Of a stretch of DNA of 46,667 nucleotides, positions 35,096-46,556 are shown in pieces. A model generated the notes under the pieces. That model did not search any database. It worked only from the letters and a program-made list of their open reading frames with translations, and had not been told where the DNA came from. The position numbers and the translations under genes were made by a program. Positions within the stretch are counted from its first letter, which is position 1. Each line of letters starts with the position of its first letter. The DNA comes from Zygnema cylindricum (Eukaryota; Streptophyta; Zygnematophyceae; Zygnematales; Zygnemataceae), in NCBI GenBank assembly GCA_037447655.1, contig JBBHKE010000409.1:453104-499770 (forward strand), given 5' to 3'.

Positions 35096-36285
35096 GGGCG
35101 TCTACTTGCACCAACATGGAAAGTGCACGAAGAAAAGTGCACGAATAGTCGAATACGGCCAAAAATCACAAAATAAAGAGCGCTCTGACAATAAGATCAA
35201 GAAGAATCTTTATTCTGGTCCAGAACACGGAATTTATCCGCATACCAAATTTAACAAGATCGGACGGTAGGCGTTGCGTCCACGAAATAAGGAGGTGAAT
35301 AAGACAATAACGTGAGAACATCGTGAATCGGCGTATCGCAATTAATGTTAATGTTTTTTTTTCCAGGTAAATTGGCCTTTCTTTTCTCTGTGCACACGTG
35401 TCCTAGATTTCTTGTGAGACCGCCGAATCGCCGATCGAAAGGAAAGGTGGTAACTTATTACAATCGTTGGATTCCCGATATCATAGGTGTGCACGGAAAA
35501 GTTGATGTAACGGAGGGAAAAAATAGTCACGGTAATGGCGAGACACGGAGGACCAATGTCATGTGGACCACGTACACAAACTAGATCAAGTGGCACTCAG
35601 AAATTGCAAGATACTATGTGTATGTGTTAAAAGATCAGGAATGACTACAAAAGGAATACAGTGCACATGTCTTCAAAAAAGTGCGTCGTGACAGCTAGGA
35701 AACTCGGATAAAATAAGAAATAAAAAGTGTGCCCTAATTTTCGGCATGTACAGTACACCGCCAATCGCTATTAGCGTTGTGTACGCTAATCCCGTCCTGC
35801 TTTTTTTTGTTTTTATTCTCAAATAGAATTATCCACACTATTTAAAAAAAGCCCTAATTCCTAATTAGAGTAATCTATTTCTTCCAAAATTTCCAAATTC
35901 CCAATTAGCGTACACCACGCTAAATAATAGTATACGCTAATCAAACCTACACGCTAATAGCGATTGGCGGTGTACTTGTTTACTGGATGATCGGGAATTA
36001 TTTAGAAACAACATGATGCTATCATTGTCATCAAAAAGTGCTGCCGTGATAGCTGGACGCACGGTCAAAAAGAATAATAAATTAACTGGACTGTTTCTAA
36101 ACAAATTGTACATCACTAAAGATAAAAACAGGTACTCTGCAAATGTAGCGCAAAAAGCAACAGTAGGCGTCGATGTGACAAAACGTAATAGGATTTACCA
36201 GGGCTAAGTTCCTGGCGAAAAGGAGACTGTCCTTTGCATTCTCCGACAGCATCATCATCATCAAGCAAACCTTTATGTGGCATTG
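35096..36285. promoter_or_regulatory. Head-to-head intergenic region (STN1 / amidase gene)
   Basis: This stretch separates two divergent start codons by 1,190 bases and must hold both promoters. It contains the best-preserved family A MITE (35754-35974). No coding exon was recognised; short frames such as 35345-35584 have no family match. Confidence 0.4.
35754..35974. mobile_element. Best-preserved family A MITE
   Basis: After TA at 35754, CACCGCCAATCGCTATTAGC is exactly mirrored before TA at 35973-35974, giving more than 20 bases of perfect inverted end. Further inner copies of GTACGCTAAT also face each other. The copy is 221 bases long with both TA dinucleotides and is non-coding. Its near-perfect ends suggest the youngest insertion in the window. 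Confidence 0.85.
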
Positions 36286-39200
36286 ATGTCTCCTCTTGGG
36301 AGGAGCTTCAGCTCCTCCATTCCTGAGGGCTGGGCTACAGGTATGGCAGAAGAGGAAGACGAGGAAGCATTGCAGTGTGTGGGAAGGCGCTGTTTTCGTC
36401 GTCCACACGATGCTTATGTTTTACCTCGATTCTATCCTATACCACTTTTGAGAGGCGAGAAAGTTCCTGGCCGAGTATGTTTGATGCCTGTGCCGTTTTA
36501 CTTTTTTTCTTGCATTTGTAGTCTCATTTTTTAAATACTTATCCTACAATCCTTGCTGACGACAGGGAGATCCCTTGAATGCAGGATTTTCGGTGGAAAG
36601 TATCTTTGCAGTTACGTGAAGGCGAGGAATGGAGCACAAAGCGAAGACTCTCTCCTCGACTAGGAGTATTACGTGGTTTTGCACTGCCACAGCTTCTTGG
36701 TCTTGGTGCGGATTCTCCAGGCATTGTCTTTATAAATAAATCAGTTTCTGTTTTCTTTTTGGTGTTTGAATTCTCAATGCCGGAATGTAAATACTGTTGC
36801 CTTCCAGTCTTCATGGATAATCAGCTATTATTGCCTGTCTGGAGCAGTGCTGTGTATGAATATTCTGTGTGATATGTCTCACGGCGATAGTTTTTTTGGT
36901 TTAGTAACATTTCATAACTTTTTAAGAAAAGAAAGACTTGGCATGGGTCTGTTCAAAGAATTAATTTTGCAGACCTTGTATGTCTCAAATTCCTCCAAAA
37001 TCAAGAAATGATGTATGGACCTGCATTGTTCTTCCTCGGAATGTTGATTCCGTTTCAATTGCTTTCGTTCCACTTGATTTTGTTTAAATCGATTTTGCTT
37101 CAATCAATCTTGATTCAATTGATTTCGTTTCATGTTTGCAGGCGATGATGGTCGCTGGCGTTGGCAAGGGGTTCCCTTTTCTCTGCTGCTAGGAGGGAAG
37201 ATTGACCTAGGTCTCAGTAAGCAGGCAGCTGCTGGCAGGAGCATTCATTTTGGAGGATGCTCTCTGCAGGCAGCGGCTCGCCTCAAGGTGCTCACGCCCG
37301 TCTTCGGCAAGCTCGGTTAGTTCGACTGTCCTTGCCCTCGCAATTTGTTGCTCATGGTGCTCTTTCTGGCTTGTAATTGGTGTCATTTCTCCAATGGTGT
37401 TGACTCTCCAATGGTGTTGAATTTCCAATGGTGTTGAATTTCCAATGGTGCTGCTCCCAAATGGTGTTGACTTTTCAATGGTTTTGGCTTCTGTTGGTAT
37501 CAGTTCCTGTTAAATTCAGGCCGGGGGAATTTTGGCTGTTTGTGGGCTGACAGCACTTCGTCCGGCTTTGGAACTGCTTCCTAATCCGACACTGACAGTG
37601 AAACGCCTTTTCTCGCTTGGCACCAGTAAGCTGTCTATTCGCGCATCATTGGAGGTATGCTTTATGACGCCATGCCATTTATCTGCCCTTTGGTGATCCA
37701 TTCATTGTTTGACTGCAATGATGAAGGTCATCCAGCCTGATGTGTCATCTTGTTGTTAGGAAGGTGTAAATAGTGTTTTTTTTCCTACGAGTAAGGATCC
37801 AATTATTTCTTCTAGCAGATCAAGTATTGTGCCCTTTCTTTACCGGGGCCAGTTACGATGGAGGACTTGCATTTGGAGCATTATGTAGCAGAAACATATC
37901 ATAGACTCCAATCAAAATCTTAGTTTGCAGGTGCTCAAGTGGAGCTCTGGCTAAGTGGCCTTTCTTCTTGAAATAGTGTTTGATCATACCAATAAAAAAC
38001 AGGAACAATAATTTAAAATTATAGCCAGGATGCTTGCAGCCAACACATCGAGGAACTTCCCTTGATAGGTCATCTGCTAGTCAGGTTTATTGCTGACTAT
38101 TAAATGGTAGGAGTATGGTCACGTTGAAGGAAGACCAAGGTTGAAGAAGAATAAGGGAGGTAACGCAGACAACTAGGCAGTTGCCAACAATCCAAGTGTG
38201 ATCATGATGAGCACACTCACAATATCGTTGTTTTTGTTTCTAAAATCGCAAAGAAAACGTTCTTTCCTCCACCTAACCAGTACTTTACAGAAAGCTGTCA
38301 AGTAAAGATGTGAAGAACTTGCATGGTGGTTTGCATGCTTTGGTATCTGTGTTAAATTTATTGAATGTTTTTGTTTACCATATTAAGAGATAGTTTAACA
38401 TATATGTGCACACAGTCAACTATGTTTAGTTTTCTTGCAAGTTTTTTGAATGACATTGTGATATGCCTGAGAGCACGTATGATGCTACCATTCACAGACT
38501 CTATTACAATGGTAATCAAATGGGCCTCAGCTGAACCTCGAGGTATTTAGGATATTGAGAGTAAAGGCTTTGGTAGATAAGGGAAAATGGGACTGCAGTC
38601 TCTTGCAAAACCTTTGCATTGTTGATCTTTGGTAGCTGGCATGCAGGTTGTCTGTCGAAACATATTATCCTTTACTGTCCCGATACTAGTTATAGTCAAA
38701 TCAGGAACTTTATATGTGGAGTGATGGTACATTTCTGTGTCGTTGGGGGCCAGATTTTACCAAGTCCAAACTTGTCAACCTAAAACCTATATTTTATTTG
38801 GAAATATGGCTTAGAACTTTTTGTCATTTCGTGAGGACTGACAGTGAGGTAATGTGTCAACCTCATGTCACGATGGTGAATTCAGAGTAAAGTAGAGTCC
38901 CAGTAATCGGCAACTTGTAGTCATATTGAAATAGATTGTCACGGATTAGCACCCTTATCTTTTCCTGCTGCCTCCTCCTTGGTCTGGGGGCAATGATTCA
39001 GGCCAAGAAGGCGAGTGGCCATCCACTTTTCCCCCGTTGGTCCCTTCAACTACACTGGCATCCGGCTGACTCTGTAAGTTCTTTATGCTAAAAGTAGATG
39101 CCCCAGATTATGCAGCCTTTTTGCTTTCCCGTTTTTGACAAAGCTTTCACCTTGCTTGGGTTCGGTATTTTGGCAATTGTTTACAAAGACAAACCGGTGT

Positions 39201-42200
39201 AAAAATACTTAGCATAAGATCAATACGGATACTTAAGATCCAATACGGTTGTAGATCATTCTATTTACACGTAAGAAAACGACAAAGCGTTTCCTTATTT
39301 GCTGGTGTTCGTTTTACTTCATTTGGCTGGCCTCATCTTGGGCTTTTCTTCTTGTGTGAGACTGTTGTTGATTTTTGTGTGACCTTTCTAGCATAGTGTG
39401 AAAGCTTCAGGTGAGCTGTGTGATGCTTAGGAACTGTATAAATAATTTGGCTCTGGATGTGCTGGAGAGAGTAGAGATACTTGTCTGAATGTTATCAAAG
39501 TAGGGGTGCACTCACATGTTCGATATCTCTCCATTTTCATGAATGCAGCTTCAGGTTCAGCGATTGCCAAAGGACGAGGGTGTGCAACTGCAGTACAGTC
39601 GGAGTCTACCTGTGACGCGCGATTGCAAAGTGGTGTGTTTCAATCTCTGTGATAGTGAGAAGACCTATTTTTTCTATAGAGTTCTGGTACTCGTGCAAGT
39701 ATTTTTGTTTTGTTCTACAGATTGTGCTCTTAGGCCAGATGAAAAGATAGTGGATCCTTCCGCTTCAATGAAAGGATTACTTGTGAAGGGTCTATCATTG
39801 TGACTTATGATCACAACAAGGTCAGAGTCTGCTCTTTACTATCAACCAACGTGAATCTTTGGTGGGTGCGTGTCTATTATCTGGCTACAGGAAGTAGATG
39901 TGGGTCTGGATGTGCCTGCAAACCGACAAGGAGGGCTGGCAGGCCAACTCTTCCACAGCTTGCGATTGCAGCGAATCAAATTGACTCAGATTATTGGTAC
40001 ACTGGTGGGAGCATCTCCTTTGCCCTTATGTTCGTTAAAATCTTTCATTTTTGCTGCCAAAATGGAATGGACAATCGAAGCATAATAAGCAACAGTATGG
40101 CACAAATTTTATCGCCTGTAGTTATTGTTTTTTTCGCTACTTAGATCATTTTTTCTCCGTGCACACATGTCCAATTTTTACTTGGAAGTGACCAGTCAAA
40201 AGGTAAAGTCTTACCTTTCCATTGCGACCTTCTGATCAAAAATCTAGTATATCTGCAACTTGATAGTCTATTTCTTTGGTTAGATTTAATCAGAATTGAA
40301 GAAGAACTAAGACCTAAAGAAAGCTGAGGAAAATTAATAACTCTGATAGTGATTCACGGCGCAGTCGTAAAGTGTTTTGATAGTTCTATTTATTTAGCCA
40401 TATTTCTTAAGTCAGAAATGAAGCAGACCTCAGACCAAAAGAAAGCTGCTGCGGCTGAATCAGGGCAGGAGAGACCCTCCAAAGCGTACCACCACATATC
40501 TGAAGGCTTCGGCAGCCATTGGCAAGACAGGCATCATTACTGTTGTTCCGGGCCACTGGATCGACCCAGGCTTTGAACCAGGCGCACCAGGAGAGCGAGA
40601 ATTTAATCTTGAGGTGCGAATGAGTGACCCCTTAAGCACTAAAAAGGAATGTCTGGTTCTCCCCTGGGAGATTTGTCAGAGTTCAAGGTGTCGATGTCCA
40701 TTTTTTGCTGCTGTCTCATTTGGCAACTTGATTGAGTTTTGCTGATTGAGTGCCATATGGCAGGGCTGTCCAGGTGGCTAATGCTGTAGAACAGCAGCTT
40801 CGTAGTACTGGATGGGAAGTACTTCGGCCGGATCGGGATGCTCCAAACTTGCGATGGGAGGAGTATCTCAATTGGGTTTCAAAACAGGTAGGGCAATAGT
40901 CATCCTTTTCGAAACCTCGGCTCAATTTTCAAATCCTTTTGTTACATGTTATGCCAGCTGCTTTAATCTGTCTGAATAAAAGCAGCTTTTAAATGAGGTT
41001 CTAAGAGAGCGATTCTGATAATTATCTGTGAGGATGTAGATGGAAAGGCTTACTGCCTTGTGCACCCACCTTAAATGGAGCAAAAAAAAAAAAAATGACA
41101 TTTGATCTGAATGTTGATGTTGCTTTGGCAGACACTACGAGGCTCTCCCGTCCTTGAAATCCATGGCCAGGTGGGTCTATCTTTCGGCAATTTGAAGTAT
41201 GTTTTTTGAAGCCCTTCATTGTAGGCATTTTTTGTGAATGTACACCTTTCAAAAATAATATGTATTGATTATCAATCAGAAGAGAAGAAATGTCCTTTCT
41301 CTTATGAATGGTGGGTAATCATCGACAAGATTCGATTTTGAGCATAGAACAGAGTGTACAAATTGAGTACAAGCTGTACCGTGTAGTTGTACTTTAAACA
41401 GTAATTTTACTTTCAAATTTGTGCTGTTGAAGCGTGTGTTTTTATTTCCATGTGTTTTTTAGTCTATAACCACTAAAATGTTCACATATGTAATTTTTTA
41501 GTACGAAACTCTGTACAAACTGACTCTTGTGCATACAGAAAATGAAGTTCGTTTAATGTCCGAACTGTTCAATCTTATTTTTGTGCTATGATTTTGAGTT
41601 GGTGGTGCTTCAGGGCTCTGCTGCTGACCATAGAGGATTCGTGTTGGGAGTCATTGGCGATGAGGCTGCCTCACTAAACAAGGTTTGTTCAAAAAGCTTG
41701 CCAGTCACTTGTACACTAATTAGACTCTGCAAACAAAAAACTAAATACAGAGAATGCAAAGAATGGACCTAGTTGAAACAATCACCCAAACCACCCTAGT
41801 TGACACTGCAGAAATAGCTGGCAGCCGTTTGTAAAAAAACTAAACTCAGTTAAAACAGATAAACAAAAAAATTGCTCTTCTTATAGCCGTTTTTGAATAG
41901 AGGCAACCCAGAATCGGGTTTGCAGAAATAGGGGGTAGATTGGAGTATCTATAGAATGCTGTAAGTGGATAACGAATTGCAGGAAGGGCGACTGATTATG
42001 AAGATTCAGTAAAGAATTTCATGGAAGATCTTGGCGAGATTACGGCGAGCTTGATTTAAGATTTCAGAGATTTCGAGTTTGGATGATTGCAGGAATTGGC
42101 ACAGCAGTTTGGGGTCTTCCCTATGGGCTGGCGGGAGTTAGCAGTTCCTCGAAGAGGGGGAGTTTTACTTGAATGCTTCAATTCTGATGAGGTTGCGTTC

Positions 42201-43084
42201 TCCCCTACCCTCGCTTTTGCTTTCCATTGTTTTAATGCCAAACCTAAGGTGGCTCTTTCACCAAAATTTATTCCCTTTTTGTGTGTAATTGTACTGTTTT
42301 CTGAGTAATCATACTTACAATCACTCAAAAAACGTACAACTCACGTATACCACAAAAGGAGGATAAAGTTTGATGACGTAAATTCCAGTTGAGGTCCTGT
42401 GGCTTTTGCCTGAAGCTGGATTAAATCCTGGCTTGTTAGATTGTCTCACTCATGTGGTAATTTTACGAGAGGGATTTATCCTTATGTTGATGGTGAGTCA
42501 TACAGTTTTATGAGCAATCAGTAACCGTACGTACGATTACTTAAAAAACTGTATGAATTGTACAATTTACCCTCAAATGGGGTAAAACTCAATAATCTAA
42601 TATTTCCATCAGAAAGGTTGCATATGGGATAACAGATTTTTATGAAATCCTGGCTCGTTATGTTGTTTTACTATATAAGTCTTACTATCTGTATTTACTC
42701 TCTATATATGTAACTATTTAGGGTTGCTGCGTCGGGGATAGCAGGTCAAATCCTGGCTCGTTATATTGTCTTACTAAGTCGTTATAAGTTTTTCTTCATA
42801 TATACTCTATATGACTATATAGGGTTGCTGCATTGGGGTAACAGGTTTGCCAGATGGCGCCCTGGCATCGTACCTGGGCAGTGGGTCAGCTGGCCGGAAG
42901 AATCACAGGATGCATAGAACGGGCCAGTTCTGTAAACAGGGGAAAGTGTGAACTTGGTAGAGGCGTGGACAAAGACGAGCCATGTGCAACTGCAGTGAGA
43001 GGAGGGACAGGAAGGAGAGGGATCAGATGGATGAGACCACCGCGACCAGGATTACCTTGGTCCTTTCCTGGCCCAGGTTTGTGA
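36286..43084 (+). CDS. Cyanobacterial-type N-acetylmuramoyl-L-alanine amidase with unrecognised N-terminal region
   Basis: Exons 36286-36474, 36585-36705, 37142-37287, 37520-37654, 39002-39073, 39549-39629, 39891-40004, 40434-40613, 40774-40887, 41132-41170, 41614-41682, 42093-42191 and 42845-43084 join in phase to 532 residues. Residues about 310-495 form an Amidase_3 domain, which cleaves the amide bond between muramic acid and the stem peptide of peptidoglycan. Zinc-site residues are visible: His327 (VVPGHWIDPGFEPG), Glu340 (GEREFNLE), His395 (VLEIHGQ) and Glu447 (GVLLECFN). Residues 1-286 are rich in beta-strand-like segments (FRWKVSLQLREGEEW, WRWQGVPFSLLLGG, PRWSLQLHWHPAD) and match no family I know. 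The acidic N-terminus is not an obvious transit peptide, and a missed first exon is possible. The upstream half could instead be a separate gene, since the exon at 39891 joins the one at 40434 only by a weak CTG|GTGGGA donor. An organellar (plastid) site is inferred from the cyanobacterial type. Confidence 0.75.
36985..37510. repeat. Short tandem repeats in amidase-gene introns 2 and 3
   Basis: At 37035-37135 a motif near TTCAATTGATTTCGTTTC repeats about five times, ending on the acceptor of exon 3 (exon start 37142). At 37385-37490 an 18-base unit TCCAATGGTGTTGAATTT repeats about six times in the next intron. Confidence 0.75.
40434..42191 (+). other. Amidase_3 catalytic domain exons
   Basis: This is the certain part of the gene above: five exons whose joined reading keeps the order of the cyanobacterial enzyme. 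PGHWIDPGFEPGAPGE leads to VANAVEQQLRSTGWEVLRPD, then WEEYLNWVSKQ, VLEIHGQGSAADHRGFVLGV, ELAQQFGVFPMGWRELAVPR and RRGGVLLECFNSDE. All junctions are phase 0. The final exon (42845-43084) continues with MAPWHRTWAVGQLAGRI and then a low-similarity basic tail. Confidence 0.88.
42395..42844. repeat. Triplicated acceptor region of the amidase last intron
   Basis: A unit of about 120 bases holding AAATCCTGGCTCGTTATATT and ending GGTTGCTGCATTGGGGTAACAG is present in about three diverged copies. Each ends with an AG usable as an acceptor. Only the last one, before exon 13 at 42845, gives the conserved VCQMAPWHR continuation in phase. Confidence 0.65.
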
Positions 43085-45807
43085 AGCTTTCTAAATCATT
43101 TCTGGTTGTTGTTTTCATTGTCTTGTTGAGTTCAATTTCAAAACTGTCTGTCATGTTTAATTTCGGAAATAAGGGAGCAGTTATGAAGGCTGTGGAGATG
43201 TTCCACCTTAAAAAAACACGGGTTCCTTAAGCATTGCCCTTTTTTGGAATTTGAATGCAGTCAGCACTTTTTTTGAATGGAAAAGGCTCTTCTCCTGGTC
43301 AGCAAGCTTTGCTTTTTTGGGGAATGTGCAAAATTGTGGTTCCTGCTTTCTTTTGAGAAGACTGTCTCCTTTTCCATGCAGAGATGTGGGCAAAAGATCA
43401 AACTCCACTCCATTTGATGAAGCCCGAAAAATAATAGATTTATTTTTGAAGGAATGGAAAGGATTATTTTTTGAGGAAGAGGAAGTTGATGAGGTGAAGT
43501 GGAAAATATTATCTTTACGAAGAAGAGGTGAAGTTAAAAATATCATTTTTCGAGGAAGAGGAAGGGACTGTTTTTCGAGGAAGCAGAAGAGGTGTCTTCC
43601 ATAGGGAAGGATGTGAAAGCAAGAGTCTCCCACGATCAAAAAAAGGAAAAGGAAGGATTCTTGGATCGTGGGTCTGGGAAGAAAGTAATCACCTTCGAAA
43701 GAAGAGAAGAGCAAGTCAGAAAGAAAGATGAATATATCTGCAAGGAATGCCGTGAAGAAATCAGTTTTTTTTGTAGACAAAGTGTTTCGTTTCTCCATTG
43801 CCTCTAATTAGAGCTGTACGGGCACCTAGGGAAAATATGGAAAGCAGTTTTTGCATAGAATTGAGCATAAGTATTGTTTCTGACCTAACCATTACGAAAA
43901 AAAAAATGTGTCACAGGTACAAGCATCATTACTTATTACGGATATAAATATTGATCTTAGGGACGAGATACAGAATACGAGGTGTATGTTGGCATGTTTC
44001 CCATGCCCTGACAATTTGAGAAAGTGACATTACTTTAATATCACATCTCAATTATTCCACTTCTATTTTTGCGTACATGAAATAAAAGGATCATGTGTTG
44101 TTGTACAATTGGTCCATGACGAAACTGTCATTGGTTCTAAATCAGGCTGTAAAACGGTGATTTACTGTTGCAGGATCTGATCCTCTTATGTAACTTTGAA
44201 TAAGAAAAGCAGTTGTTTACATGTGCAGCCACCCGCGAATGATGACGATTCCTAAACATGAGCAGTTCTTACACGAGTCTTCAAAACGGATGTCTATTTT
44301 TATGTAAGCAGTTATTCAAAAAATGGATGAAAATGTACACAGGTTTGAAGTTATGTGCAGCCAAGTGAAAAAAAGCTTACGCTCATAGAAGACTGTTACT
44401 TCAAAAGTTTATTTCTTCATCTGTTTATTTTGACTCTTGAGTTCCTTTTATCGTGGCAACTGTTTAAGACCCGTTTTGTCGACCTGAGCCTTGGGAGGGT
44501 CTCTCTGTATCATAGTACATGAAGACTTCTCGAAAATTACAGGAAAACCACATAATGTTGCCAGTTGTTTTCATACATCTGAACTATTGGTCTGCTGTCT
44601 CTTTTGTAACTATGGAAGACGGCCCTGCCCGGGCAGCATTTTTTGTTTGCCTGGGTCTGTCACAATAGTTTCCTGTTTGTCTTGCCATTTTCTCTGTTCG
44701 GTGGTCCAGCATGTTTCCACTTTGAAGCTGAAGCTAAAATGAGATTATCAGTATGTCACATGATCATGTGTTTGGACCAGTCGTATGTATTCAAAGAAGA
44801 ACTGTATGCTGAGACTGCAGTCACAGCATTGAGGAAAATTATTTTTCGGAAGCTTTGGCATAAAACCATAATGGTCAGCTAATGGTGTATAAGCCAGGAG
44901 AGGGACATGGGTGCTCTTCAGTATCTCAACTTAACATTTTTGTTCCAAAGCAACAATGGTATTAATAAGTCATGACCATGTGTCAGATCCTGATTCTTTA
45001 GAAACCGAAGTTACCGCCCATCAAATTGAAAAGTCAGCAACTTCAAGGGTTTATCCTAATGTTTACCGTTGGCCCCTAGCCGTCTTACCAAAATAATCAG
45101 TTTAATTAAAAGAGTGCACCGCTCTACTTAAATAGCGGAAACAGCTCAAAAACTTGAAAATGACAGAAATTTCCCAGGCCCCCATGTCCAATGCTTCAGC
45201 TAAGTGCCCATCCTTCTCAGAGACAAAACATTTTTCAAGCAGTAAAGTACTTTTTTCTATTAGAAAGATTTCTGATTTCCAATCCTGGATAAGACCATGC
45301 ATTTGATTGCTTGCCTTTCCAAAAAAAATAAACGGTGGATCACAAAGGTAAACGCCTTTTGTCTGACCCAAAAAATGTTAAATGTGTAACTCTAATAACC
45401 ATTGACTGTAATGACTAGCGTTTATCGCAGGCATGGACACAACCGGAAGGAAAAGCCAAAAGGAAATTTAAAAAAACTCACACAAGAACAAACAAACACA
45501 AACAAACAAAAAACACTGCAAAAGGAACTAAGAGACAAAAATGACAAACTAAGGAAACAAACAGACAAAAATGACGGACTAACGAATAATACAGATAAGA
45601 ACTACCAGACTTGTTAACAAACAACAGGGGCGTTTTAAAATTACATGCACAAATAAGGTAAGGCGCTCCCTGTAATGTAATATTTAAAAGGACTTAAAAA
45701 GAGAAGAGCTTAGAAAATACCAAAAGTACAAAATCTGTCACAGAAGCTGTGAATCCAATCAGTCAGCTGTAAGGCTCTCAGAAAGAAACAAATTGCTCAC
45801 TACCATA

Positions 45808-45944
45808 GTTCAGATGTGCGAAAACAATTGGGAACTCTACATTTGGTCGCCCATACTAAACGCATGTTATACAGTATAATACACATATAGTATACAATAA
45901 CCATTTCAAGCATTTTCAACTGTTTTTGCACATTTGAACTTAGG
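45808..45944. repeat. Family B inverted-repeat element, copy 3
   Basis: GTTCAGATGTGCGAAAACAA and TGTTTTTGCACATTTGAAC are inverted ends about 100 bases apart. The inner ACGCATGTTATACAG resembles the other two copies. Confidence 0.6.
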
Positions 45945-46388
45945 TATTAGACAAAATCAACATCAGGCTGAACAACTTAGGGTTAACTTCAACAATCAAG
46001 AAGGAAACTTGCGAATGAACACAATGTCAAACGCACAATCTCAACCTTGTAATGATAACAATTGCTGAATGGAGACCAGAAACACATCCATTATCCCCAA
46101 AAAAAATGCAGTTAAGTACAAAACTATACCGTTTCTCATATTACTACTTCAACTGGCTAAAATGTACAGCATAGATTTCACGGATTTTTGAACCTAACAG
46201 AAGGCTTGAGCCAAAAAAATGCGAAGTCTTCTCATCAGAGTGTAGTAATCACCCCTTGCAAATGAAAAACTGCTTTCTCAATCACTTCAGAAAAATGAAA
46301 AACTGGTAAGTGTTCTCAAAAGAAAAGAACATTCCAGTACTCCTCAGAGAGAGCAGTTTCACTCGTACAAACACTGCCTCATGCCAAA

Positions 46389-46465
46389 TATGATCAAATA
46401 TGACCGAAGTATGACCAAAATATGACCAAAATATGACCAAAATATGACCAAAATATGACCAAAAA
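46389..46465. repeat. TATGACCAAA decamer tandem repeat
   Basis: TATGACCAAA repeats about seven times, slightly diverged at its left end. A related TTTGGTCATATTTTGGTCAT stretch lies in DNAJC11 intron 12 at about 14001-14045 on the opposite strand. Confidence 0.85.
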
Positions 46466-46556
46466 CAGTCCTGCCTCGACGTCGACTTCATTAAAAGCTT
46501 ATTAGAAATCAAGTTAGCAAATCATTGCAGATATTGCATTAGCAAATGATTGCTCC

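Larger units (their letters stand above)
43085..46556. other. Intergenic region between amidase gene and SEM1
   Basis: 43250-43800 is purine-rich with repeated TTTTTCGAGGAAGAGGAAG motifs; long frames on both strands there reflect composition and are not supported as genes. A family B element lies at 45808-45944. A tandem A/C-rich stretch (ACAAACAAACAAAAAACAC type) lies at 45470-45600, and a TATGACCAAA tandem at 46389-46465. The remaining sequence, including 43820-45400, shows nothing I recognise. Confidence 0.5.
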
